NCBI GenBank assembly: GCA_036426205.1 | Contig: CM071569.1 | Location: 5,892,876 to 5,956,875 of the forward strand | Reading direction: 5' to 3' | DNA from: Ascaphus truei | Taxonomy: Eukaryota; Chordata; Amphibia; Anura; Ascaphidae | DNA length: 64,000 nt | Made by a program: the position numbers and the translations under genes | In this document: positions 53,660-64,000 of the stretch, one piece after another | How positions within the stretch are numbered: position 1 is the first letter of the stretch | How the letters are laid out: the number at the start of each line of letters is the position of its first letter | Notes under the pieces: model-generated | Database searches by the model: none | Told to the model about the DNA's origin: nothing | What the model saw: the letters and a program-made list of their open reading frames with translations, nothing else

Positions 53660-56564
53660 GGTTTTTAAAGGTGGATAGAGGGTGCTAGTCTGGTATTTAG
53701 GGGAAGGGCATTCCAGAGGTGTGGGGCAGTCAGTGAGTAAGGTTTAAGGCGGGAAAGGGCTTTAGATAAAGGGGTAGAGAGAAGATCTCCTTGAGCAGAA
53801 CGCAAGAGTCAGGATGGTGCATAGCGAAAAATTAGGGCTGAGATGTAAGGAGGAGCAGAAGAGTGTAAAGCTTTAAAAGTGAGAAGGAGAATTGAGTGTG
53901 AGATGCATGATTTGATAGGAAGCCAGGAGAGGGATTTCAGCAGGGGAGACGCTGAGACAGATTTAGGAAAGAGTAAAGTGATTCTGGCAGCTGCGTTAAG
54001 GATAGATTGTAGGGGAGACAGGTGAGAGGCAGGAAGGCCGGACAGCAGTGGGTTACAGTTATCGAGACGGGAGAGAATGAGTGCTTGAGTCAAAGTTTTA
54101 GCAGTCGAGTAAGTGAGGAAAGGGTGTATTTTTGTAATATTGCGTAGGAAAAAGCGACAGGTTTTAGATACGTTTTGAATGTGAGGGGAATCATAGAAAT
54201 AAATGGCACACCACTGTTAATAAAGACATGCAAGTATAATTCTGCTTCTGGTGCTTACCACCCAAAGGTCCCGGTGTCTCAAGGCTGGACCTGATGCTGT
54301 GAACACCTTATTAAAGTTTTTCAAAACTCAAATCAAGTCTCCTGTGTGCTCCTCCTTTCCTTCATTTTTGTTGAATGTGAGGGGAGAATGTGAGAGGAGT
54401 CGAGTGTGACCGCTAGGCAGCATGCTTGTGTTACTGGGTGAATGATGGTACTTCCAACAGTAATGTGGAAGGAGGTAGTAGGGCCAGGTTTGGGAGAAAT
54501 ATAAGGAGCTCTGTTTTTGCCATGTTAAGTTTAAGTCAGTGGAGGGCCATCCAAGATGATATAGCCCAGAGACATCCAGAAACTTTTGTCTATACAGCAG
54601 GTGTAAGGTCAGGGGCTGAAAAGTAAATTTGTGTGTCGTCAGCATAGAGGTGATATTTAAACCCAAGTGATGTGATTAGGTCACCTAGAGAAAGTGTGTA
54701 CAGAGAAAAGAGAAGAGGTCCCAGGACAAAGCCCTGGTGTACCCCCACAGACAGATCGATAGAGAAAGAGGAGGAGGTGTTGGCAAAAGAGACACTGAAA
54801 GTACGATGGGAGAGGTAAGAAGAGATCCATGATAGAGCTTTGTTACGAATACCAAGAGTACAGAGAATGTGAAGGAGAAGAGGGTGGTTCATGGTGTCAA
54901 ATGCTGCAGAGAGGTCAAGTACTATGAGCAGAGTGTAAAGACCTGTCTTTGGCAGCATAGAGGTCATCAGTTATTTTAGTGAAGGCTGTTTCGTCAAAAT
55001 GAGCAGTGTGGAAGCCAGATTGTAGAGGGTCTAGGAGAGAATAGGTGTTGAAAAAATGGAGCAAACGAGAGAATACAAGACGTTCAAGGAGTTTGGAGGC
55101 AAAAGGCAGGAGGGAGACAGGTCAATAGTTAAAAAGACAGGTAGGGTCAAGCTTTGCTGTTTTTGAGTAATGGTATAACTGTTGCATGTTTGAAGGTGGA
55201 GGGAAAGGTACCAGAGTAGAGGGAGGAGTTAAAAATGCGTGTGAGCATAGGTATTATAGTAGGAGCAAGAGGTTTTAGGAAATGGGAGGGACTGGGGTCA
55301 AACGGGCACGTGGTAGAAGGAGAACAGGAGATCAGCAGTGACTCATCCTCCTCCGAGACAGCGGAAAAAGAGTCAATGAAGGCAGGAGGAGAGTTAGGAA
55401 GGGGTGTGGGATGGGAGGAGGAAACAGAGGGGATGTTCTGATGTATGGTTTCCACCTTTTCCTTAAAATAGTCAGCAAAGTCCTGAGGTGAGATGGCAGA
55501 AGAAGAGGAGGCAGCCGACGGTGGTCTGAGTAGAGAGTTAAAGACAGAGAAGAGTTTGCGAGGGTTAAACTTGTGTGTGTTGATTAGTGAAGAAAAGTAG
55601 GTTTGTTTAGCCTGAAAGAGGGCAGAGATGAAACAGGACCGCATCAATTTGTAGTGAAGGAAGTCTACGAGGAGTGTGAGATTTCCTTCAAAGGCTTTCA
55701 GAGTAACGAGTGGAGGAACACAGCATGCACATGTTGGAATTTAGCCAGGGTCTAAGGTTAGAAAGGTGAGGACAGCAGAGAGAAAGCGGGGCATGTAGAT
55801 CAAGAGAGGAGGATAAGGCAGAGTTGTAGTTCCTGACCAGGTTGTCAGGGTCTGTAGCAGAACTGAGAGAGGAGAGGGAGGAGTGCAAAGTGGAATCAAA
55901 GGCTGGTAGATTAATAGAGCACAAGTTTCTGCAGAAACGAGGGGTAGGTGGAGATGGAGAAGAAAAGCAAGAGATAGAAAATGAGATGAGGTGATGGTCA
56001 GAGAGAGGAAAGGGGGAAATGGAGAAATCAGAGAGAGAGAGGTTTTTAGTGAAAACCAGGTCGAGGTAGTGGCCATCCTTGTGGGTGCTGGCTGCAGTCC
56101 ACTGTTGAAGGCCAAAAGAAGAGGTTAGAGAGAGAAAGCGGGAAGCGCAAGGGAGAGAGGGGTCATCAATGTGGCAATTGAAGTCCCCAAGGAGAAGAAC
56201 ACAGGGGAGTCTGAGGAGAGAAAGAAAGAGAGCTAGGATTCAAAGTGAGAGAGAAAAGCAGAAGGGGGATGAGTAGAGGTAGGCGATAGATGACCGCCAC
56301 GTGGACAGGGAGAGGAGAGATCTGAACAGTGTGCGCCTCAAAGGAGGGAAAAGCAAGAGGGGGAGGAATAGGAAGGGGTTGGTAACGGCAGAGAGAGGAG
56401 AGGAGGAGCCCCACGCCTCCACCCCTGCCATCAGGGTGTGGAGTGTGAGCTAGAGAACGGCCACCATAAGAGAGGGCAGCTTCCAGGGCAGAGTCAGACT
56501 GAGTGAGCCAGGTCTCAGTTATAGCAAATAGGAGCAGAGAGTGAGAGAGAGAGAGAGAAGTCAT
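53660..56564 (-). pseudogene. L2 ORF2 (endonuclease and reverse transcriptase), inactivated
   Basis: Read on the minus strand from 56,564, the apurinic-type endonuclease shows FAITETWLT, DGRGGGVGLL and VAVIYRLP. It continues with the GDFN-type catalytic block (56,163-56,187) and a SDHH-type block near 55,990. The linker and RT N-terminus lie at 55,647-55,147 (KQTYFSSLINTHKFNPRKLF, SGTFPSTFKHATVIPLLKNS). RT motifs [20 protein letters not shown] and YADD (54,635-54,646) follow. The C-terminus lies at 54,093-53,809. Several frameshifts, the 181-bp insertion and the nested L2 break the gene. The host element is older than the insertions it carries. Confidence 0.9.
54190..54370. mobile_element. 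Unidentified 181-bp insertion with 15-bp TSD
   Basis: TTGAATGTGAGGGGA occurs at 54,175-54,189 and again at 54,371-54,385, where undisrupted L2 has one copy. A duplication of this size suggests retroposition. The insert contains ATTAAAGTTTTTCAAAACTC and CAAATCAAGTCTCCTGTG phrases. It has no tRNA-like promoter that I can see and could be a truncated retroelement tail. Confidence 0.75.
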
Positions 56565-56600
56565 GCACCGAGAGGAAAATCAATTATCGAAGCTACCTGA

Positions 56601-58457
56601 ATAGGCCCCTTAGTCTTCCTACGTCTGTAGGTTGTGTCTCTATCAGTTGGCACAGAAGGCGCTAACAATCAAATGTCAGGGTAGTAATCAATTGTAGATG
56701 GGGGAGAACTTGTTGCTGCAGCTCTGAGAAGCAGATACAGTACAGTATATTATGGATGACCACATCTTCTTCAATTGACAGTTTTCTCCATGAACTCGAT
56801 CCTGCTTTCCCATCAAACTGCGGTCACAGGGAGAGTCCGGTCACATCTGTGCACTGTGTCCCTTATTTCATCTTTGCTGTGCCCTTTGCAAAACATTGGG
56901 GCTTGTTTTCTGCCCAAGGGCCCCTCAGGACCTGGAGTCGCCACTGTAATAATGAATGACCTCACGTTGCTTTACGGAAGTTTTTATTGCATTCGTTTGT
57001 TGCCTGCTGGAGAGCACATTAATGAGCTGAATTCCAGAATTCACCGGGTTTAACTCAACGGACTCTAGTGTGTTTATGGATCGAGCTAAAACTGAGGTCA
57101 TCCTTGGGCAAACAAAAATGACCACTGCAGCATCAGTAGCAGAATCCGGCTTTAAGTGACAGTACTAACTTCTACTTAATTTCACTGTGATTAAAAATTA
57201 GTTGATAAGCTTTTTAGGGTAAAAACACTTTGTTAATGCTAGGGTGTGCAGTACTGTTAGTGGAAATGCAGTTATTAATTTAAAAAAATGGTCTTTCCCT
57301 TCCTCTGTAGCTAATACCATTTGTAAAACGAGTAGAAGGTGCGTCACCCCTATAAATCACAGCTTTAGGAAATGTATCACTGCCTCTTAATGACACTTTT
57401 ACCGATGAGATTGCCTCCCCCATGGATTTCTGATTTTCCCACATAAAGATTATTCGAGGAAGACGCAGAGACACAGAGCAGCCACGAAGTGCCAGAAATA
57501 TCTCTTTCCGATGTGGCTTTCTTTCCCAACACCAGCGAATGTGTCAGCAATTTTAATCTTCATCGCAGCCATGCTGTGAAATGCAAACGTCCCCTAATAA
57601 GAACCCATCTGTTCATTCTAGCATATTAGATGGCACGGGGCTTTCATAAAGGCCAGCAGCTGCTTTCTGTGGCTCGCGGCACACAACACAACATGCTGGG
57701 TGGCAGAAGGATGGACATGAGTGAAGGTTTGCTTTGCAGCTATGAACTGTCATCAATACACAATGTTCAGCCTCTACCAACCATGGAGTTACATACAGAT
57801 GTGGCAAGATGTGCTGTCCTGGGGGCCGCATACGAACAAGCAAAATCCGTGGACCTTCCCCCCCCCACTATGGCGTTAATTCTTCAGTAACATGACCACC
57901 GGGGATCATGGCACCAAATACACCAAGCTTTGCTACATCTGTTTCAAAAAGTGCCCAGTGGAGTAATTGGTAATTATATGGTCTCTGGACTGGGAGAATT
58001 GAGTTGAAGATTTAAAACTAGTAAGTTGATGTACTTATGTCTCAGGTACCAAGAATTACAGATGTAGTGCGCTTCATGGCTCTTTGGTGTGATACAGACG
58101 AAGTTCTCCATTCGGACGTGTCCTCCTCAAGACTCCCACGTGAGAAACGGCCCCCCCCCCCCCTGCGCCACACACATGGAAAGCGTACATGCTCTTTACC
58201 TGGCTTTTTACAAGCGATAGCAGATGAAAGAGCGCTGCGGTGAGACACAAGTTCCCTCGCGGGCATCCAATGGATTCCCCACAGAGTGTCCATGGAGGCA
58301 CGAACGGAAGACTTCCTCTGTATAGTGAGATATACGGTATTGGGATTTTACTGTTCAACACAACCAGTAACTCCTTTGGAAACTCTGATATTCTGTGTTA
58401 TACTGGGAAATGTGTAATCTGCCGGAACCATACCACACGCTACGTCTGTAAATGTTA
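56601..58457. other. Unassigned non-coding sequence
   Basis: About 1.9 kb with no supportable gene. C runs occur near 57,858 and 58,149. Frames of up to 95 codons show no family resemblance. Confidence 0.4.
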
Positions 58458-58860
58458 TAATCCAGATCCTCAGAGGTCTTTTAACTCTGGGTTAATAATG
58501 CACCGTTATAAAAATCAGTGATGGACGTTATTTTCCCCCGAGGTTAACGCTCATCCACACAGCGAATGATATGCAGAAACATCGACCGTTGTATATCTCA
58601 TAAGCACAGGCTTTACGCTATATTAAATTAGCACTACCTGGCGTCAGCTTCAAATAACCTGGCGTTATGTATGTTTTACCTACAGTAAAAGTGGTGTTAC
58701 TCCCTTCCAGGCCCACTCTCTCTGCTCCAAAAAACATATTTTAAGGTCTGGATGTGAGTAACGCCAAGTTTAGCTCTGACTTAACAAACATCCCATTAAA
58801 TCCGTTGTGGATATGCCTATATTATTAGCGCTAACGTCTGTTATAGTGAATGCAATGCCC
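58458..58860 (+). repeat. Dispersed repeat of unknown class, copy 2
   Basis: GACGTTATTTTCCCCCGAGG, GATATGCAGAAAC, TATATCTCATAAGCACAGGC, GGCGTTATGTATGTTTTACC and AAGGTCTGGATGTGAGTAAC match 36,365-36,960 in the same order at moderate identity. Confidence 0.5.
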
Positions 58861-59794
58861 TTGATGAACCCGGATAAAAACAACACTTAACTCTGCGCTA
58901 TTGAGCTTTGAAGATACATGTTAACGCTCAATGAGCTGTTAACTTTGGTTAGCGCCTTGATACGTCAGTAACGTAGGCCTAGGTGCTTTGGGGCAGAAGT
59001 TAATTGTCTCTAAATTCCATGTAAACATTAAAATATCTCAACAAGACTAACTGTAGGTTTAATAAATGATTTTTCTCAATTTGGAGACCTGTGGGGATGG
59101 AAGTATCCCTCCTGTTAAAAATAAAAAGTCAAGGGGGCGTATCTAAAGAGACCTTAAGGAAAGGAATGATGACTTTTTATGGCAAATACTTTCTGTATAT
59201 GTTCTTGCTATATAAAAAACATCTCCGCTGTTGAACTGCTGGATGTCAGAGGAATGAAAGTAATGAAGACGTAGAATTGGTCAAAGTTAGAGTTGTGCGA
59301 AAACTTCCACACAAGTTTGGAAAACTAGAAGAAGAAAAAAATAGCCTGCACCTAATTTTGCTGTAAATTATTTACTGTAAGTACCATAAATGGGTATAGA
59401 CACAGAAATACACCATTAGCCAATGACAAATTGAGTTGAGAGTGATACTGGTGGTGTATGTGCATGGGAATTGGAATTCTACTAGCTTATAACAAACGGT
59501 TTGTAGGTACTGTAGCTAGTGCTCGTAATTGCCATGCTTGGCACACCATCAATTATCCCCAGTGCAACTGTCTGTCTGTAATTATACCAATAAGATAATA
59601 ATACAATATCAAGATAATGGGTGAGGAAGGCATGGTGTGAAGTAGGATAGGAGCACTGACTCTTTGATACAGTTCTGTTCCCGTCTCAGCAATTAGCATG
59701 GGGCTGACAGTGATACTGATTTTTACACTGACTTGAAGTCGATGGGGAATTTCGGTGGGAAATAATCAGCTGTTTCAGCAGATACTGTGTAGAA
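58861..59794. other. Unassigned non-coding sequence
   Basis: No recognised element or gene. Confidence 0.4.
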
Positions 59795-59977
59795 CAGGGG
59801 TGGGCAACTCCAGTCCTCAAGGGCCACCATCATATCGGGTTTACAGAATATCTCTGCTTCAGCACAGGTGGCTCAGTCTTAGTCTGAGCTACTGATTAAG
59901 CCACCTGTGCTGAAGCAGGGATATCCTTAAAACTTGAACTGTTGGTAGCCCTTGAGGACTGGAGTTGCCCACCGCTG
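59795..59977. mobile_element. Palindromic hAT-type MITE, copy 7, compact form
   Basis: Its 183 bp run from CAGGGGTGGGCAACTCCAGT to ACTGGAGTTGCCCACCGCTG, with near-perfect inverted arms and a short centre. The flanking octamers GTGTAGAA and GTATATAC match at only 5 of 8 positions, so the target duplication is uncertain. Confidence 0.9.
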
Positions 59978-61864
59978 GTATATACTGTTACAGTACTCTT
60001 TAGATGGGCCATGAAAAGGTTCCACAGCCTGGGACGGTTTTGTACACTAAGGCCCTGAGTATTGCAGAAATCGCCGGTGGCTGGTAAACAAATTGCTGAA
60101 ATCTATGAAATCTATTTATATTTATATAAAATATAAAAAATATTCCATGGCTGGAAATTAGTTAATTGACTAGTTGTAATTTGCCAAAAACTAAATACAA
60201 ATGATTAAAAACAGATGTCTGAGTCGGTCGTGGGGAGGGGGTGGAGGGGGCACTACCCCCCACCCCCCTCTTTACCTCCACCCATCCCCTCCCCCACTCC
60301 CTCCTCCACTCGCTCCTCTTCCCCCTCCAGTCCCTCCTTGTTCTCTCGTCTCTTTCTGTTGACGTTCCCTGTCTCTGCTTCTTTCTTTCCCCAACATAGT
60401 ATATATATTTCTCAGTAAGAGCCGATCCCTCAATGTGGACCGAAATAGGCCGGATCTAAGGTCTAAAATAGAGGATAATGTTTATATGGGCATAGTGTTG
60501 AATATACTACGTCTATTACATGTACTATGTTGAAAACTAATAAAAACTGTCTGAAGATGAAAAAATAAACAAATAGCTGAAATCCGATGAAGGTTTACAT
60601 ACCTGCGCGCCGCCTGGAGCTGCAGGGCGGCAGTCTCCTGAACAGATTTTAAAAATTGTTTTTGGCCGGCGACGGCCGCATCACGGGAGCGGATCAGCCA
60701 ATAAGGGCGACCTGCTCATGGCCACGCCTCCGCCATGCCTCCTCTCCAGCATAATCAAAGCGCAAGGTGACGTCACCGGATCATGCTGCCGCTCAGCGGC
60801 ATCTGGTATAATCCAGGCCTTGGGCATAGAGGCCCCCTGCTCAATTTTTTGTGAAGCCGCATTCCCATGTCAGGGAAGTTTCATTCCAAGTGATGTAGCT
60901 CAGAGCTTCCCTGACTTGGAGAAGCGGTTTCACAGCATATTGAACAGAGTCAAGAGAAAGAAAGTGACAAATGCGCATTAACATTAAGTAGGAAGCCACC
61001 TTCCATGTGACCTACAGAAAGAAGTATGTAATTTAGAGGTACCCGCCCCTGGTACAGAATAAACCCTGAAGTCTTTGTTTTACATAGAGAGCTATATAAT
61101 GTATACTCCGTATTACTTTCCGCAGCAGCTTTCAAACAAATAAAAGGGAAGTGCGATGCTTACTTTTCACTTTAAGAAAAACATCTCTCTGGCCTCCCAA
61201 AATAAAGAAATAAAAGGCCCTATCTATTTTGTTGTTATATATTATCCCCGATGTACCAAAAAAAAAAACAGAGATAAAAATAAGTGTTATTGGAGCCAGG
61301 CAATCTGGCCTGTGTTCGTGAAACTCCACTTTCATGTCCTCCGGGATAAGATCATTCATTTCTTTCTGCCTGGATCAATCTTCATTCTACATTTGACAAT
61401 CCCAATGTGCCTTGGTCAGCCGAGTACAGGCCCCACCGTGAGCTGTGCTATCGGCTGTGAGATGCAGATCGCACCCTTATCGCGTATTAACAGAGACCAA
61501 AACGATGATATCAGTGATTAAGACGTAGAGCACCATAGAAAATGTACATGGGGTAAAATCTCCTGCCCCATTCACCTTTGAACCTGCATTAAAAAAAATG
61601 GGAGAAAATGTCCATTTATCTGGGAGTTTTTTTTCATTTTTATTTTGTTTCTCCTTAGAAAACTTGTAATGCCCAATTCATCCTTTCAGCAACCCGAGGC
61701 CCGGCCAGGTCCAGATGTACATTACTTTGCTGGCTTAGGGTGGAATATCAGTAGCATTTACCATGCAAAAGTGAAATGGTTTTATTTTGTGCACAATCCC
61801 TGCAAGCTCTAACCCCAACAACCCACCACACCACACCATATATATTTGTGTTAAAAGGAGTGTA
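59978..61864. other. Unassigned non-coding sequence
   Basis: No supportable gene. GC-rich sequence lies at 60,600-60,850. A 10-bp inverted repeat GTCAGGGAAG/CTTCCCTGAC (about 60,869 and 60,908) lies downstream of it and may belong to an unidentified element. Confidence 0.4.
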
Positions 61865-62244
61865 ACTGGGTGCACGCCCGCCAACAAGGGGGGTCTGCCG
61901 GGGTTGGCGTCCCGGGCCCCGTGAGTCAGGGGGCCTGGCTGCCTGGGCCCCATGCAAGCCCGTTTAAAAAAAAAAAACTGCAGTGTGGCTGCACCCGGTG
62001 CGGTGTCTCTCTCACGGCAGCGCCGGAAGTCAGCTGGGCTAAGCTTCCGGCGCGCTGGCATGAGAGGGAGGCCGGGCGCGCGCGTGAGCAGCAGCGTGGG
62101 ACAGTTGTCTGCAGCCGGGCGGCGCCGGCGGCAACTGCTGTGACCTGCTGTCGGACCCTGCAGTCACTGCCCCCCCCCGCAGCACCCCCCCCTGCAGCAC
62201 CGCCACCCCCCAGCAACACCGCCAACTACCAGACCCCCCCCCCC

Positions 62245-62485
62245 CGCAGCATATATGTATTGGATGGTGGGGGTATATTTTTTTATATGTATTGGGGGGT
62301 TGGGTTATATATTTTTTTTATATGTATTGGGTGTTGGGATATATTTTTTATATGTATTGGGTGTTGGGATATATTTTTTATATGTATTTGGGGAGGTGGG
62401 GGTATTTTTATATGTATTGGGGGTTTTTTTTATGTTTTGGGAGGACGTGGGGGTATTTTTTATATGTATTGGGAGGGTCTCGCAT
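62245..62485. repeat. ~30-bp tandem repeat TATATGTATTGGG...
   Basis: Inside the hAT-type element, TATATTTTTTATATGTATTG followed by GGTGTTGGGA repeats about seven times with variable T runs. The Tyr/Phe/Ile-rich frames here arise from this array. Confidence 0.88.
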
Positions 62486-62539
62486 ATTCTAGCATTGTGT
62501 CCAGTATTTGTGGACACGCCACCTGGCAACCCAAGCCGC

Positions 62540-62880
62540 TGCCCCACTCCCCAGCCATCCAGCAGCCACCGTCCTAACGCCCCCCCCCCCCTCCCCGTAG
62601 CAACGCACTCCATTCACAGCCACCGGTCCTCCCGCAGCAACGCCCCCCCCCAGTAGGAGCCACTGGCGCTCCCCCTAAGTAGCAGCCACCGGCCTCCCCT
62701 CAGTAACAGCCACTGCTCTCCCCCAGTAGCAGCCACCGCCCATCCCGCATCAACGCCCCCCCTCCCCTCCCGTAGCAGCCACTGGCTCTCCCTAAGCAAC
62801 CGGCCCACCGCCCATCCTGCAGCCACCGCCCCCGCCCCCCCTGAAGTCACCGGTCCACCCCGCAGCCACCGGGCCTGACC
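62540..62880. repeat. GCAGCCACCG-type degenerate array
   Basis: Irregular units containing AGCAGCCACCGGCC, CCCCCCC and CAGTAGCAGCCACTG fill the right half of the hAT-type element. Unit boundaries are loose. Confidence 0.75.
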
Positions 62881-63209
62881 TGAGACATCTGATTAAGTCT
62901 GATTTTTATTTATATTGGGGGGGTATATTTTTATATGTATCGGGGGTTAAGTAAAAGTTGTGCACTAAAAAATGTGTTTCCGTGGTAGGTCGGCTGTGGG
63001 TTGGGGGGGGGGGCTGCTCCTTTCATTGGTCCTGGGCCCCATGATTTCTGTTGGCGGCCCTGACTGGGTGTGACCAAATGTATACAACAAAAAGACAAAC
63101 GTTCCCAATACTACATCCAATATGACAAAAATATATAAATACTGTACTTAACGCTTTTTGTCTTCTCATAAGTAAGGGTTGTTTCATTAAACTCTTTGGC
63201 CAAAGCGTT

Positions 63210-64000
63210 ATAAGCCGGCAGCCACGTCACTGCATGACCAGTATGCAGGTCCTAACCCTACCCTGCAGCCACGTCACGGCATGACCAGTATGCAGGTCCT
63301 AGCACTACCCTGCAGCCACGTTACGGCATGACCAGTATGCAGGTCCTAGCACTACCCTGCAGCCACGTCACGGCATGACCAGTATGCAGGTCCTAACCCT
63401 ACCCTGCAGCCACGTCACGGCATGACCAGTATGCCGGTCCTAACACTACCCTGCAGCCACGTCACGGCATGACCAGTATGCAGGTCCTAACACTACCCTG
63501 CAGCCACGTCACGGCATGACAAGTATGCAGGTCCTAACACTACCCTGCAGCCACGTCACGGCATGACCAGTATGCAGCCACGTCACGGCATGACCACTAT
63601 GCAGGTCCTAACCCTACCCTGCAGCCACGTCACGGCATGACTAGTATGCAGGTCCTAACACTACCCTGCAGCCACGTCACGGCATGACCAGTATGCAGGT
63701 CCTAAACATTACCCTGTGCAGCCACGTCACGGCATGACCACGTATGCAGGTCCTAACACTACCCTGCAGCCACGTCACGGCATGACATATGCAGGTCCTA
63801 ACCACTACCCTGCAGACACGTCACACGGCATGACAAGTATGCAGGTCCTAACACTACCCTGCAGCCAGTCACGGCATGACCAGTATGCAGCCACGTCACG
63901 GCATGACCATATGCAGGTCCTAACAATACCCTGCAGCCACGTTACGGCATGACCAGTATGCAGGTCCTACACTACCTGCAGCACGTATAGGCATGACCAG
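63210..64000. repeat. 47-bp satellite running off the window end
   Basis: About 17 units of GCATGACCAGTATGCAGGTC plus CTAACACTACCCTGCAGCCA plus CGTCACG. At least two units (near 63,560 and 63,880) lose the GGTCCTAACACTACCCT part. Small indels become frequent from about 63,710 onward. Confidence 0.95.

Larger units (their letters stand above)
52687..56600 (-). mobile_element. L2-group LINE (minus), nearly full length, with two nested insertions
   Basis: A reversed TATG tail and TCTTTATTTATATAGCGCCA start the element. Its UTR, ORF2 C-terminus, RT and endonuclease follow up to the ORF2 start at about 56,564. Without the insertions at 53,021-53,652 and 54,190-54,370 (plus duplications) it is about 3.1 kb. 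No ORF1-like sequence was recognised upstream. Confidence 0.9.
61873..63062. mobile_element. hAT-type non-autonomous element, 1,190 bp, with 8-bp TSD
   Basis: ACTGGGTG flanks both sides exactly (61,865-61,872 and 63,063-63,070). The left end CACGCCCGCCAACA pairs with the right end, whose reverse complement is CAGGGCCGCCAACAGAAATC. The interior has a GC-rich region and two tandem regions. No transposase sequence is seen. Confidence 0.87.

Noticed and set aside
60395..60560. GGACCGAAATAGGCC as another hammerhead motif
   Set aside because: No CUGANGA-like block in the right position and no pairing stem III.
63210..64000. CRISPR-like array
   Set aside because: Units are contiguous and there are no unique spacers; the setting is a vertebrate genome. 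The same applies to the 42-, 49- and 51-bp arrays.

Overview
The window looks like nuclear DNA of a large, repeat-rich vertebrate genome, most likely an amphibian (probably a frog). I see no convincing host protein-coding exon, tRNA, rRNA or other host gene. What can be recognised is transposable elements and tandem arrays. The combination is a tyrosine-recombinase retrotransposon of DIRS/Ngaro type with an SGNH-like tail, a Penelope-like element with its endonuclease, L2/CR1-group LINEs, Ty3/gypsy pieces, a Helitron, and several hAT-, TTAA- and TA-type MITEs. Mammals and birds lack most of these together, so the amphibian call is an inference from repeat content.

Bases 1-8,660 differ from the rest. 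They are GC-rich, made of very irregular tandem arrays (about 42 bp and 30 bp units), and carry a YR retrotransposon whose domains (RT ends, connection, RNase H, tyrosine recombinase, SGNH) keep changing frame by single-base indels. There is a 182-base N gap. A 42-bp minisatellite lies on both sides (1-168 and 8,769-9,133). This part may be a poorly polished long-read consensus.

Bases 9,100-27,700 are mostly non-coding sequence with scattered MITEs, SINE pieces, a 41-44 bp minisatellite (17.8-18.3 kb), a solo LTR inserted in a LINE tail (22.6-23.4 kb), and a Helitron of about 1.2 kb filled with a C-rich tract (24.9-26.1 kb).

Bases 28,073-31,804 are a deep nest: a hAT-like repeat with a 49-bp array holds a small hAT MITE (8-bp target duplication) and a 5'-truncated Penelope-like element (9-bp duplication), and the latter holds an L2 copy. 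The Penelope-like element carries a hammerhead-ribozyme-like motif with an intact consensus core. Related but decayed motifs occur at 17.3, 43.6, 48.2 and 50.4 kb.

Bases 31,800-41,700 hold further tandem arrays, a Helitron end, a 28-bp perfect inverted repeat, a long open L2 reverse-transcriptase fragment, a possible LTR, a SINE and MITEs. Bases 41,759-46,893 are a direct duplication of about 1.6-1.7 kb separated by a Penelope-like tail and a gypsy pol fragment. Bases 46,900-64,000 hold a SINE, more hammerhead-like sequence, a CCCACTGTCATTCA-type array, a nearly full-length but dead L2 with an inverted L2 nested in it, a hAT-type element with an 8-bp target duplication, and a 47-bp satellite that runs off the window end. 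The elements do not form a pathway. They interact by nesting, and this gives a relative insertion order.
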